A stretch of DNA of 64,000 bases from Lyngbya sp. PCC 8106 (GTDB lineage Bacteria; Cyanobacteriota; Cyanobacteriia; Cyanobacteriales; Microcoleaceae): assembly GCF_000169095.1 (NCBI RefSeq), contig NZ_AAVU01000013.1:1-64000 (forward strand), in the 5' to 3' direction. The position numbers and the translations under genes were made by a program. Shown in pieces: positions 35,801-44,475 of the stretch (positions within the stretch are counted from its first letter, which is position 1; each line of letters opens with the position of its first letter). The notes beneath the pieces were generated by a model. The model was not told the DNA's origin. It did not search any database and saw only the letters and a list, made by a program, of their open reading frames with translations.

Positions 35801-36569
35801 CGTGCGATCGCTCACCGGAGAAGGGATGAAAATTGAAACCGCATCTTCAGGACAAGAAGGACTCCGCAAAGCCCGAGAAATTCATCCGGATGCAATTACC
35901 CTCGATATTGTCATGCCGAATATGAATGGTTGGGCTGTATTATCTGCCCTGAAAGCTGATCCAGAGTTAGCCGATATCCCGGTGATTGTGTTATCCTTCA
36001 TCAGCAATAAAACTCGGGGTTTTGCGTTGGGTGCATCGGACTATGTGATTAAACCAGTCGATAGCAAACGTCTAGCGAACCTGGTGCAAAAATATCAGCC
36101 TCAACTTCAGGACAATGATCACAATGGAGTCAATCACATTTTAATTGTGGAGGACGATCCGATCACCCGTCAAAAGCTCGGAAAATTTTTAGAACAAGAG
36201 GGTTGGCAGGTTGATCAAGCCGAAGATGGCTCGACGGCTTTAAAACAACTGACCCAAAAGACACCCAGTTTAATTCTACTGGATCTGGTCTTACCTCAAA
36301 TCAATGGTTTTGAGCTAATTGATATTTTACGCAATACTCCAGAGTGGGCTAATATACCGATTATTGTCACTACAGCTATGGACTTAACGACTCGAGAAAG
36401 CTCCCAACTGCAAGGTTGTGTAGAGCAAATTTTGCAAAAAGGAAGTTATAACTGTGATGATCTGTTGCGTGATATTCAGGGGCTAGTCAATGCTAGTCTA
36501 AAAATATCATCCTTAATTACACCCAGTTCCAATACTGAACTATCAACGCAAGAATCAGATCATGGCTAA
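32859..36569 (+). CDS. Hybrid histidine kinase (PAS-PAS-GAF-PAS-HisKA-HATPase-REC-REC)
   Basis: 1236 residues, apparently soluble. Two N-terminal PAS domains (about 75-200 and 215-335), a GAF-like domain (about 340-545), a third PAS (555-680), the dimerisation domain with phospho-acceptor His702 (NMSHELRTPLN), an ATP-binding domain (LLNLLSNAAKFT, GTGLGLTISQRFCQMMGG) and two receiver domains with Asp1016 (DIVMPNMNGW) and Asp1142 (DLVLPQING). Two receivers in series imply a multistep phosphorelay. The ORF overlaps the next response regulator by 8 bp, indicating translational coupling. The input signal is unknown; the neighbouring FIST protein is a candidate sensor partner. Confidence 0.93.
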   Translation: MHPLLQRQLKRLALSENTPPSNAVAWQEFLDRISRSYTEADQERYLMERSLTLSSREMLQLYEQQRQETETRLATERDRLQAVISSLGAGLCILDPNGCLLSMNPEAERLLGWKQTELLGQPLLQRIASHSQLSTVDFPCTFQDCSDCSSSESPYPQILKSSDDQFRCKNDAILAVSYVLNPILDHETLIGAALVFLDITDRKRAQLEAERSLSLLQATFNATDAGIVALDRGGKVCNFNQKFVEMWQIPEETFKSPHEQSVLTFVLRKLKYPPRFINTVMQLSAAPKTPTYDIVEFKDGRIFEVYSHPSKMGEKIVGRVWSFRDITERKRVEKSLKHRVEFEQLITNLSTYFIGLSIDEIDAGIEQALQKISTFIGVDRGYIYLFPNPDTPMKFLYEWTTLKANEIQEEPREISNKTSQLIDILENRLQPNSPELELNSSGIPWIMEQLNQFKSIHCLADDLSEKAQADLQYLQQFHTTNSPFYAPNKSPENLQYLTIIPLVCSKTVVGFLRFDAVNSAFAWSSDSIALLKMVAEMFSNTIERKRTEAVIRQTEAKYRSIFENAAEGICQTTPQGRYLSANPALAQILGYATPADLIEGITDIKTQVYIKPNRRAEFIAEMQANSVVSGFESQVYRQDGNIIWISENARVVRDATGQIICYEGTVEDITERKAASVALKQAKEAAIAASRAKSTFLANMSHELRTPLNAIIGYSEILTEEAEDSGYRHIVPDLERICTAGRNLLTLINDILDISKIEAGRMDLYLEDFSISALIESVISTAQPLVDRNSNTLEVECSDQIDILYADITKVRQILLNLLSNAAKFTTAGQIKLKVSPQPAEFPNTAPSLIQFQVSDTGIGMSPEQLDLLFQPFTQGDASTTRRYGGTGLGLTISQRFCQMMGGTITIDSQLDCGSTFTVILPREVKQTKQQSTESLDESDPQPQQETSSILCQHSRTNTVTAHPSNTILVIDDDLMAQDLIVRSLTGEGMKIETASSGQEGLRKAREIHPDAITLDIVMPNMNGWAVLSALKADPELADIPVIVLSFISNKTRGFALGASDYVIKPVDSKRLANLVQKYQPQLQDNDHNGVNHILIVEDDPITRQKLGKFLEQEGWQVDQAEDGSTALKQLTQKTPSLILLDLVLPQINGFELIDILRNTPEWANIPIIVTTAMDLTTRESSQLQGCVEQILQKGSYNCDDLLRDIQGLVNASLKISSLITPSSNTELSTQESDHG

Positions 36570-36939
36570 GATTTTGTTGGTTGAAGATAACGAAATGAAC
36601 CTAGATATGCTAAAACGCCGTCTCAGCCGTAAGGGATATGAACTCCTGATCGCGGTTGATGGGGCTCAGGGAGTAGAACTAAGTCGCTCTGATCAGCCTG
36701 ATATCATCCTCATGGACATGAGTTTACCTGTGATGGATGGATGGCAAGCCACACGCGAGATTAGAAACTATCCAAACACTAAACATATACCTGTGATAGC
36801 CCTAACAGCTCATGCGATGGCTGGCGATCGCGAAAAGTGTATGGCTGCCGGGTGTGATGACTACGACACAAAGCCCATTGAATTTCCCCGACTCTTAGAG
36901 AAAATTGAAACCCTATTAAAAAAAGCAACGACTCCCTAA
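36562..36939 (+). CDS. Single-domain CheY-like response regulator
   Basis: 125 residues, receiver domain only: acidic pair Glu8-Asp9 (LLVEDNEMN), phospho-acceptor Asp52 (ILMDMSLPVMDGW), switch Thr in IALTAH and Lys in DTKPI. With no output domain it probably passes phosphate on or binds a target protein. It begins inside the last codons of the hybrid kinase, so it is almost certainly its partner. Confidence 0.93.
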   Translation: MAKILLVEDNEMNLDMLKRRLSRKGYELLIAVDGAQGVELSRSDQPDIILMDMSLPVMDGWQATREIRNYPNTKHIPVIALTAHAMAGDREKCMAAGCDDYDTKPIEFPRLLEKIETLLKKATTP

Positions 36940-37129
36940 CTCAGCAGTTCTATTGAGGATTGATCGAGCCGGGAATTGAATCTTTAATGGCATTACTAGA
37001 CGACACAGGAGAGAATAAAGACTCTACTCACTGTTTAAAGTGGTGTAATTGCTCCGATCCTATCAAAAGTCTCTTGAGGTTTGTTCAAACCCAAAGATGC
37101 TATGAGAAGGACATTTATCCTAAAGCCAG

Positions 37130-38197
37130 ATGAACGCTGACCTAGAATCATCTCTTGTTCTCATCGTTGATGATAATGAGGTTAATCGTGACTTACTAGC
37201 CCGACGCATTACACGAGAAGGCTATCAAGTTATGCTGGCTTCTAATGGCTTTGAGGCGTTAGAAATGATGCGTTCTCAACCGCTTGATTTGGTTTTGCTT
37301 GATATTATGATGCCTCAAATGAATGGTTATCAAGTGCTTGAAGCGGTGAAAGCCGATCAGAGTTTGCGCTACATTCCGATGATTATGATCTCAGCCGTTA
37401 ACGATATTGAGAGTGTGGTGCGCTGTATTGAACTCGGGGCGGAAGATTATTTATCTAAACCCTTTAACCCCGTATTATTACGCGCTCGCATCAACGCCTG
37501 TCTGGAAAAAAAACGACTCCGAGATCAAGAACGGGCTTATCTCAAAAAATTGGCTGAGGAACAGGAAAAGTCGGAACAGCTTCTGTTGAATATCCTTCCT
37601 AAAGCCATTGCAGAACGCCTCAAGCGCGGAGAAAGTACCATCGCTGATAGTTTTGATGATGTGACGGTTTTGTTCGGTGATATTGCGAATTTTACGAACC
37701 TATCGGCGGATCTCTCCCCCGCGCAATTGGTGGAGATTCTCAATCGCATTTTTTCTCTATTTGATGAGTTGGCTGATAAGTACAATCTCGAAAAAATTAA
37801 AACCTTGGGAGATGCTTATATGGTTGTGGGTGGACTTCCCATTCCTCAAGCTAATCATGCCTCCGCGATCGCTGAAATGGCTCTGGAAATGCAATCGATT
37901 ATTGGTCAGTTTAGCCTGAAAGAGGGGGAACCGCTACAAATGCGGATTGGGATTAATACAGGCCCAGTAGAAGCGGGTGTGATTGGGATGAAAAAGTTTA
38001 CCTATGATTTGTGGGGTGATACGGTTAATACTGCTAACCGCATGGAGTCTCATGGCATCTCGGGGAAAATTCAAGTCACAGCTATAACCTATGAACGCTT
38101 GAAGGAAAAATATCTGTTGGAAGAGCGGGGTAAAATCACGGTTAAAGGTAAGGGAGAAATGATCACCTATTTTCTTACGGGACGAAAAGGGGAATAA
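37130..38197 (+). CDS. Response regulator with class III adenylate cyclase output
   Basis: 355 residues: receiver domain (Asp58, DLVLLDIMMPQMNGY), a short linker coiled coil (about 130-165) and a class III nucleotide cyclase domain (about 170-350). In the cyclase, FGDIANFTNLS carries a metal-binding Asp. The substrate-specifying residues are Lys224 (KIKTLGDAYM) and Asp293 (YDLWGDTVNTANRME), the adenylate rather than guanylate cyclase pair. It follows the kinase/response regulator pair by 190 bp, so the likely output of the local relay is cAMP. Confidence 0.92.
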   Translation: MNADLESSLVLIVDDNEVNRDLLARRITREGYQVMLASNGFEALEMMRSQPLDLVLLDIMMPQMNGYQVLEAVKADQSLRYIPMIMISAVNDIESVVRCIELGAEDYLSKPFNPVLLRARINACLEKKRLRDQERAYLKKLAEEQEKSEQLLLNILPKAIAERLKRGESTIADSFDDVTVLFGDIANFTNLSADLSPAQLVEILNRIFSLFDELADKYNLEKIKTLGDAYMVVGGLPIPQANHASAIAEMALEMQSIIGQFSLKEGEPLQMRIGINTGPVEAGVIGMKKFTYDLWGDTVNTANRMESHGISGKIQVTAITYERLKEKYLLEERGKITVKGKGEMITYFLTGRKGE

Positions 38198-38235
38198 TAG
38201 GGAACTGTTACCCAATCGGATTGAACGACAAATTT

Positions 38236-38766
38236 ATGTTATCTACGGCAGCTCTGCTCAACTATTCTAAATGGATTGGCTTTTTTACTTTATTTTGTGC
38301 GTTTTTAATGGTACTCGGATTTATCTTTAAGTGGGGGATTCGCTTTCGTTTGGTTGGGATCACGGCTTTTATGGGGGTTTTAACTGGTGGGGTCTTTGCT
38401 TTGGGTTTGGGGCTGTTTAATCGGGTTGAGGTTCCGGGTGCGGGTCAGTATTCTCGGGTTTATGATGATGGCGATCGCCAAATTGTAATTGTTGTTAAGC
38501 CTCAGACGACTCCAACGGAGTTGGAAGCGACGTTACAACAAGCGGGGGCGGATTTGTTTTCTCCGGGACGGGCGGGACGACCTGATGAACGTTTAACGAT
38601 TCGGGCGCGGACTTTAATTCACCCTGAATCTGGGGTTTCTGAACCGGTTTATTTGGGTCAAGTTAGACGTTCATATTCTCCAGAAAATGGTCAAAATTTA
38701 GAGGTCGATATTTATCTTGAACGGTTTGCTCATTTGCAAGATGAGGTTGAGAATTCTCCGGCTTAG
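38236..38766 (+). CDS. ycf51: Ycf51 family protein
   Basis: 176 residues with two N-terminal membrane helices (about 10-32 and 38-62) and a soluble domain (VKPQTTPTELEATLQQAGAD, YLGQVRRSY). The family is found in cyanobacteria and some plastids and its function is unknown. The longest frame starts at a TTG at 38221; ATG 38236 is chosen. It lies close behind the cyclase gene on the same strand. Confidence 0.82.
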   Translation: MLSTAALLNYSKWIGFFTLFCAFLMVLGFIFKWGIRFRLVGITAFMGVLTGGVFALGLGLFNRVEVPGAGQYSRVYDDGDRQIVIVVKPQTTPTELEATLQQAGADLFSPGRAGRPDERLTIRARTLIHPESGVSEPVYLGQVRRSYSPENGQNLEVDIYLERFAHLQDEVENSPA

Positions 38767-38778
38767 TTCGTGATTTCG

Positions 38779-39921
38779 ATGCGCTATCTTTTATACAAAA
38801 ATTATGAGTCGGGATTGAACAATGATTTAATGTCTTTAGAGTTAGCCGTCGGATTAGCTCATCTCACGCAACGACGGCTGGTTTACTATGGTTCAGTCGG
38901 AGAACAAAAACAGTTAAAGTCGGTTTCTGGAGGACATTATCATCGGGTTCCAATCCATCGCCGAGGAATTATTAATAACCAGAAAATTCCGACTATTCTT
39001 GATCTGTTAGATCCGTTGCCGATTGAATGGATTAGTTATTCTGACTTTTTAAAAGAAAAGCAGACTCAAACTTTAAGTTTGTCTCGCTGTGATGTACGGT
39101 TAATTGACTCTGTTTTTGTGCCAAATTCTGGGGTTGTTATTCCTGATATTTTAGAAGAATTTGCAGAAAATCGGTATGTTTTAAGAGATGTTGAACAGGA
39201 GATTTGGCATTTAGCAAATTGTAATTTTGGGTTTTATTCTCGCTTTTTTTATTTGCCTCATCCTTCTCTTTATACTTTAATGGAATCCATTCGCCCTCAT
39301 GCTATTTATCGAAGTTTAGCGGATAAAATTAGTGATAAATTGGGAAAATTTAATGGTGTTCACGTTAGACTCACTGATTATCGAAAACATATTCCGGGTA
39401 TTGACCAATATTATTCTCAAAAAATACTAAGCAATATTCAAGCTAATTTTCCGGCTAACGAATTATTAGTGATTTGTACAGATGAATCGGATAATAAAGC
39501 GTTTTTTACTGAAATTACAAATCATTATAAAAACTCTCTCTTTATTGATGAATTGATTATCAATGAATTTCTCGATGATTTCCAAGACTTACCCTTTACT
39601 GATGAACAAACTTTAGGGCTGATTTGTAACTTAGTCATGGCAAAAGCTAATCAATTTGCCGGAACACTTCGTAGCACTTACACGGGAATAATTCATCGAA
39701 ATTGGCTAAGAAATCGACTGCGGTTAAATCCTATCCTTTCTCCACTTTCCTTTCAATATATTGACAGTGGCTTTGATTCCCCAAGTATTGATTTTAAAGA
39801 TGGATTTTATCTAGAAAAAGATCAGGGTTTATTTAGCTGGAACCGCGTTCAATTACCCATTTCCTCAGCAGGTAAATCTTGGTATAGAGAATGGCCAGAA
39901 TCAGTCGTGATCACGATCTAA
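38779..39921 (+). CDS. O-fucosyltransferase-like glycosyltransferase
   Basis: 380 residues, soluble. GVHVRLTDY (near 195), ELLVICTDESDN (near 232) and QFAGTLRSTYTG (near 297) match in order the conserved blocks of the GDP-fucose protein O-fucosyltransferase superfamily (HxR, TDE, FxGTxxSTF). The acceptor is unknown. The frame opens at GTG 38770; ATG 38779 is preferred. The start is only 12 bp after the ycf51 stop, suggesting co-transcription. Confidence 0.65.
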   Translation: MRYLLYKNYESGLNNDLMSLELAVGLAHLTQRRLVYYGSVGEQKQLKSVSGGHYHRVPIHRRGIINNQKIPTILDLLDPLPIEWISYSDFLKEKQTQTLSLSRCDVRLIDSVFVPNSGVVIPDILEEFAENRYVLRDVEQEIWHLANCNFGFYSRFFYLPHPSLYTLMESIRPHAIYRSLADKISDKLGKFNGVHVRLTDYRKHIPGIDQYYSQKILSNIQANFPANELLVICTDESDNKAFFTEITNHYKNSLFIDELIINEFLDDFQDLPFTDEQTLGLICNLVMAKANQFAGTLRSTYTGIIHRNWLRNRLRLNPILSPLSFQYIDSGFDSPSIDFKDGFYLEKDQGLFSWNRVQLPISSAGKSWYREWPESVVITI

Positions 39922-40137
39922 AATTATTCTGAACACCGTCATTGTGAATGTCGTGAAGAATCTAGGATGTGAGATGATACGATCTCAAACTCTGACTGCC
40001 GTTATCCGTTTCTAGCCAGAAAGAACAGTTAATTTCTCAATTGTAGCCATTTTAACGATCGCCAATGCGTTACAATCATTAAGATACGTCAACAAATGCC
40101 AATAATCTTAATATATTCTGCTATTAGGCACTAACCT

Positions 40138-41928
40138 ATGTCTCTCCCCATTCGCAACGTTGCTATTATTGCCCACGTCGATCACGGCAAAACCACCTTA
40201 GTCGATGCTTTATTGAAACAATCCGGTATTTTCCGCGAAGGGGAAGATGTGCCGGACTGTGTAATGGACTCTAACGATATTGAACGAGAACGTGGCATTA
40301 CGATTTTATCGAAAAATACAGCTGTTCGATACAAAGACACCCTAATTAATATTGTCGATACCCCAGGTCACGCCGATTTTGGCGGAGAAGTTGAACGAGT
40401 TTTAGGAATGGTAGACGGGTGTATCCTGATTGTGGATGCCAATGAAGGCCCGATGCCTCAAACCCGCTTCGTGTTGAAAAAAGCCCTAGAAAAAGGCTTA
40501 CGTCCCATTGTCGTGATCAATAAAATTGACCGTCCTCGGGCTGAACCCTTTGGGGCGATTGATAAAGTTTTAGATCTGTTCCTCGAACTTGGTGCCGATG
40601 ATGATCAATGTGAATTTCCCTATTTGTTTGCTTCCGGTTTAGAAGGCTACACTAAGCGAACTTTAGAGGATGAAGGGATTGATATGCAGCCCTTGTTTGA
40701 GGACATCCTCGAACACGTTCCGCCGCCTGTTGGAGATCCCAATAAACCTCTGCAACTGCAAGTCACTACCCTAGACTATTCTGAATATTTGGGTCGAATT
40801 GTAATTGGTAAAATTCACAATGGCACGATTAAAGCTGGACAACAAGCGGCTTTAGTGGTCGAGAGTGGCGAAATTGTCAAAGGTAAAATTACGAAGTTAA
40901 TGGGCTTTGAAGGCTTAGGTCGGATTGATCTCGAAGAAGCCACCGCCGGAAATCTAGTCGCCGTCGCCGGGTTCAGTGATGCCAATATTGGGGAAACGAT
41001 TACCTGTCCGAACGAACCCAAAGCCCTACCTCTGATTAAGGTTGATGAACCGACTTTACAGATGATGTTCTCGGTGAATGACTCACCGTTTGCAGGTCAA
41101 GAAGGATCTTACGTTACCTCTCGTCAGTTACGCGATCGGTTGATGCGGGAGTTGGAAACCAACGTCGCCCTGCGAGTCGAAGAAACAGACTCTCCCGATC
41201 AGTTCATGGTGTCGGGACGGGGTGAACTTCACCTGGGAATTTTAATTGAAAATATGCGCCGGGAAAGCTACGAGTTCCAAGTCTCTCAGCCACAGGTGAT
41301 TTATCGTGAAGTCAGTGGTCAACCCTACGAACCGTTTGAATATCTGGTGTTAGATGTTCCTGAAGAAGCGGTGGGAAGTTGTATGGAACGTCTGGGCCAA
41401 CGACGGGCGGAAATGCAAGATATGCGCGTTGGGGGTAATGGTCGCGCCCAGTTAGAGTTTGTAGTTCCAGCGCGAGGGTTGATTGGTTTCCGGGGTGATT
41501 TTATGCGAATTACTCGCGGTGCCGGGATTATGAACCACAGTTTCCTTGAATATCGGCTTCTCTGTGGGGATATTGAGACTCGCCGTAACGGGGTTTTAAT
41601 TGCTTTTGAAGAAGGGGTGACAACCTTCTACGCGATGAAAAATGCTGAAGATCGCGGTTCATTTTTTATTACACCCGGAACTAAGGTGTATAAAGGGATG
41701 ATCGTTGGGGAACACAACCGTTCTCAGGATTTAGATTTGAATGTCTGCAAGGCGAAACAGTTGACAAACCATCGTTCGGCGACAGGGGATGAACTGGTAC
41801 AACTCCAAGCCCCTGTTGATATGAGTTTGGAACGGGCTTTAGAATATATTGGCCCGGATGAATTGGTGGAAGTTACACCTGAGTCTATTCGTCTGCGGAA
41901 AGTAAGTAAAAAGTTAGTTAGACGTTAG
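40138..41928 (+). CDS. typA: Ribosome-associated translational GTPase TypA/BipA
   Basis: GTPase of the EF-G family that acts in ribosome assembly and stress adaptation. G1 AHVDHGKTTLVD, G2 RERGITI, G3 DTPGHADFGGEVER and G4 NKIDRPRA are all visible, followed by the beta-barrel and the TypA-specific C-terminal domain (GLIGFRGDFMRITRGAGIM). The 596-residue length is complete. It has its own upstream region of about 215 bp and a terminator 14 nt after the stop. Confidence 0.97.
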   Translation: MSLPIRNVAIIAHVDHGKTTLVDALLKQSGIFREGEDVPDCVMDSNDIERERGITILSKNTAVRYKDTLINIVDTPGHADFGGEVERVLGMVDGCILIVDANEGPMPQTRFVLKKALEKGLRPIVVINKIDRPRAEPFGAIDKVLDLFLELGADDDQCEFPYLFASGLEGYTKRTLEDEGIDMQPLFEDILEHVPPPVGDPNKPLQLQVTTLDYSEYLGRIVIGKIHNGTIKAGQQAALVVESGEIVKGKITKLMGFEGLGRIDLEEATAGNLVAVAGFSDANIGETITCPNEPKALPLIKVDEPTLQMMFSVNDSPFAGQEGSYVTSRQLRDRLMRELETNVALRVEETDSPDQFMVSGRGELHLGILIENMRRESYEFQVSQPQVIYREVSGQPYEPFEYLVLDVPEEAVGSCMERLGQRRAEMQDMRVGGNGRAQLEFVVPARGLIGFRGDFMRITRGAGIMNHSFLEYRLLCGDIETRRNGVLIAFEEGVTTFYAMKNAEDRGSFFITPGTKVYKGMIVGEHNRSQDLDLNVCKAKQLTNHRSATGDELVQLQAPVDMSLERALEYIGPDELVEVTPESIRLRKVSKKLVRR

Positions 41929-41941
41929 GAATGTTTGAGAA

Positions 41942-41980
41942 GGCACGGCATCTTTCCTCAAAGGTTGAAAGTCGTGCCTG
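41942..41980 (+). terminator. Terminator hairpin of typA
   Basis: AGGCACG and CGTGCCT enclose a second stem CTTTC / GAAAG, giving a long interrupted hairpin 14 nt after the typA stop. It is followed by GACTAACTTTTGC with only a short T-run. Confidence 0.65.
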
Positions 41981-42394
41981 ACTAACTTTTGCTCAAAAGT
42001 TAAGATTTTCTGGAGAGAAAAATAGGCAGTGTCTCTCTCATTTGTAAGAGATTTGAGGAAATCATTTCTATTTTAGAGAAAAACCAAAAAGGGATCGTCG
42101 ATCAACTATAAATGCTTTGATTTTAACGAGTTTACCCTAGTGATAACATCCTATTCTCGTATCAACAAGTTAGCTTTTATTGACACAGAATTGATCAACA
42201 TGAGCATATACTTTTTGTAAAGAGATGCTATGATCTGATGAATAGAATGATCTAAATCATCTCCCCCAACCGCTGAACTCAAACGTAGAGCCACAGCGAT
42301 CGAGGAAGACTGCGATCGGGATTTATCCCGTATGCGTTAATCCACAAGCTAGGGACGCGCTTGATTTTAAACCTTTGAGAGGGGGCTGCCTTAA
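41981..42394. other. Intergenic region before the small membrane protein
   Basis: About 410 bp. It contains a perfect 6-bp hairpin CGGGAT-TT-ATCCCG at 42317-42330 and, near the end, a GAGAGGGGG purine tract that can serve as ribosome binding site for the gene at 42395. The rest is AT-rich and shows nothing recognisable. Confidence 0.4.
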
Positions 42395-42604
42395 ATGTTA
42401 ATGCCTGATTTAATCTATCTGTCAATTTCGCTTTTGGCAGTTGGTATTAGTGTGATTACAACGGATGAGATTGCCAAAATAATGGCTAGAGGAATTGCTT
42501 TAGTATTTTTGTTCTTGAGCATTGCCTCAGCACCTTGGTTAGTGTTACTGATCATACTCGTTCCTTTGCTGAGTTACAAGCTCACAGAACGATTTCAAGG
42601 GTAA
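42395..42604 (+). CDS. Small two-helix membrane protein of unknown function
   Basis: 69 residues, two hydrophobic segments (about 5-22 and 33-61) with a short charged loop TTDEIAKIMARG between them. A strong purine-rich ribosome binding site (GAGAGGGGG) precedes the ATG by about 9 nt, which supports that it is translated. I do not recognise the family. Confidence 0.6.
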   Translation: MLMPDLIYLSISLLAVGISVITTDEIAKIMARGIALVFLFLSIASAPWLVLLIILVPLLSYKLTERFQG

Positions 42605-42767
42605 CGTTAAGACTCACTAGAAAAAGCTGATTTTGGTTTAAATCTTGTGACGGGGAAGGATATTCAAACTGAACAGCCTAGCAAACTGTTTCCACTCTCT
42701 CCCCCGCCTCAGGGTTCACCCGAAAATTGAGTTTTAACTTGGATTTGAGGCTTTTATTTGTATTGTA

Positions 42768-43970
42768 TCACTCCGGTAACTCATACTGCCCAACAATTCG
42801 TTTTGCGAACTCCGGAACGTGTGCTTCTAACTTTTCAGGATGGTTCCGCTTGACATAGAGATAGTTGCGCGTAAAGTGAGAATCTATCGAAAACCGAGCA
42901 TATTCTAACCCTTTGGGGCCAATTTTTTCAATCACCACACCCATCAGTTTCGCCGCCCACATCGGTAACGTTACCCCTTTGTCGTAAGCGGGAATACTTT
43001 GTTGAACGGCTGGTTGACGCTTGCCTTCGCTATGAACGGGTTGAGTGTCGAGTTGACCTGAAACTAAGTCTAACATCTCTTTGCCCGTGTCGTTACGAAC
43101 GACAATCCATTGCCAACCAAAGGGCGCTCCCATATATCCTACCACAAGATCGGCTAAAGAGTTGACATAATCAAAACAACTCAAACAAGAGGGGGCGAAT
43201 ATGTCTTTTAGTTCCTTTGTATTCAACCCAAAAAAGGGAACTTTTTCGATTGAACCATCTTCGTGTTTGAAGTGAACTCGAAAGTCTTGCATAAATTCAT
43301 AATGTACGACAGTTTCGGGAGATTTACTTGTCGTTTCTAGAAACTTTTGCAAACCTGCGCGAGTCACATTATCAACACAAGGCGTTCCCAACACATAGAG
43401 TTTTTCTAATCCTAATTCTTTCTCAACTGCCCGCAGCGCTTGAATTTGACAACCTACACCAATCACTAATAATCGCTTCATTCCTGATTTTTCGATTTCT
43501 TCGAGAACGGAAAGATTCGGCGAAAGGGTGGGTTTGTTGACTCTGGCTGCTAGAATTTCTTCAGGTGTTCTGGCAATTACAGGCATGGGTTGAAAGCGAT
43601 CTTCTTTGGTATTTTGAACGCAAACAACGCCTTCTACAATTCCCTGAGTCAACATTTCACAGGCGATACTACTAACAATTCCCGTCCATTGGGCGCCTTC
43701 GATGGGTTGTTTTTTTCGCGCCGCCATCATCGTTTGATGAACCCCAAAATAGAGATCATCATCGTTTTCTAAATTGCGACTCTGCCCGTGTGTTTGGGTT
43801 TCAAGTTGGGTAATTTGTTGGTTAATGAAAGCACAGGCTTCTCTGACGTAATGAACGTAATAGGTGTCACACAGTCCACACTCGCTACAGAGTTCTTTAG
43901 CGGGACGGCGACTCCCCGGTTTCAATGCTTTGGCTTTCCGATGTTTGGGTGTTTCCTGTATTGCGGTCAT
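42768..43970 (-). CDS. bciB: Ferredoxin-dependent divinyl chlorophyllide a 8-vinyl-reductase (FrhB family)
   Basis: Flavin/iron-sulfur enzyme of the F420-hydrogenase beta-subunit family, reducing the 8-vinyl group in chlorophyll synthesis; the cyanobacterial member is the slr1923 type. Seen are the N-terminal CSECGLC cysteine cluster, the flavin-binding regions VIGVGCQIQALRAVE and LGTPCVDNVTR, and CLSCFDYVNSLADLVVGYMG. The longest frame adds 13 residues; ATG 43970 (MTAIQETPKH) is the likelier start, giving 400 residues. The related hydroxymethyl-chlorophyll reductases share the fold, so the substrate is assigned by family, not by sequence alone. Confidence 0.88.
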   Translation of the reverse strand: MTAIQETPKHRKAKALKPGSRRPAKELCSECGLCDTYYVHYVREACAFINQQITQLETQTHGQSRNLENDDDLYFGVHQTMMAARKKQPIEGAQWTGIVSSIACEMLTQGIVEGVVCVQNTKEDRFQPMPVIARTPEEILAARVNKPTLSPNLSVLEEIEKSGMKRLLVIGVGCQIQALRAVEKELGLEKLYVLGTPCVDNVTRAGLQKFLETTSKSPETVVHYEFMQDFRVHFKHEDGSIEKVPFFGLNTKELKDIFAPSCLSCFDYVNSLADLVVGYMGAPFGWQWIVVRNDTGKEMLDLVSGQLDTQPVHSEGKRQPAVQQSIPAYDKGVTLPMWAAKLMGVVIEKIGPKGLEYARFSIDSHFTRNYLYVKRNHPEKLEAHVPEFAKRIVGQYELPE

Positions 43971-44284
43971 TGAAACTTTGTTTATTATACCAAGTCTTAG
44001 ATTTATCACATTTTGTCACCCGGTTTGCTATTTGTCATATTTTTTAAGGTTAGACATCAACAGCGTTGAGTTCCTATTAGAAAATAAGTCCCTAAACGCA
44101 TCAAATTAAATCAGAATATTGGTCTAAGTAAATTCACGCAGAAGGCTAGTAAAAAATAAACGATAAAGTTCAGTAGAATCCCGAATAGCATAAAAGTAAA
44201 TTTTCAGATAGTCTATTAATAGAGATTTCTAAACTCCAAATTGGACAAACTAAGATTAGGTCATTATTCGGGTCTATCTAAATT
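43971..44284. other. Intergenic region upstream of bciB
   Basis: About 310 bp between divergent bciB and the small lipoprotein. AT-rich, presumably holding both promoters. I see no strong repeat or RNA motif. Confidence 0.4.
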
Positions 44285-44440
44285 ATGAATGAAAACTTTG
44301 GTCTGGTATTTCAATTCCTCCCTAAGCACTATAAACTCTTAATCGTATTCTCTCTTTGGTTTGCTTTGACTTGTGTTCTGTCTGGATGTGGTAATAGTCC
44401 TTGTGTGGGTTATTGTCCGTGCAACGGAATATTCTGCTAA
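44285..44440 (+). CDS. 51-residue Cys-rich lipoprotein
   Basis: A short frame: a charged/aromatic N-terminus (MNENFGLVFQFLPKHYK), a hydrophobic segment (LLIVFSLWFALTCV), a lipobox LSG-Cys35 and a C-terminal tail with six cysteines in 17 residues (Cys35, 40, 44, 46, 51 plus Cys30 in the signal). The lipobox predicts a membrane-anchored lipoprotein whose tail of only 17 residues (CGNSPCVGYCPCNGIFC) could bind metal or form disulfides. No family is known to me. It is upstream of and in the same direction as the PspA-like gene. Confidence 0.5.
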   Translation: MNENFGLVFQFLPKHYKLLIVFSLWFALTCVLSGCGNSPCVGYCPCNGIFC

Positions 44441-44475
44441 TTTTAAACAATAAAAAATAGCTAAATCAAGTCTTT

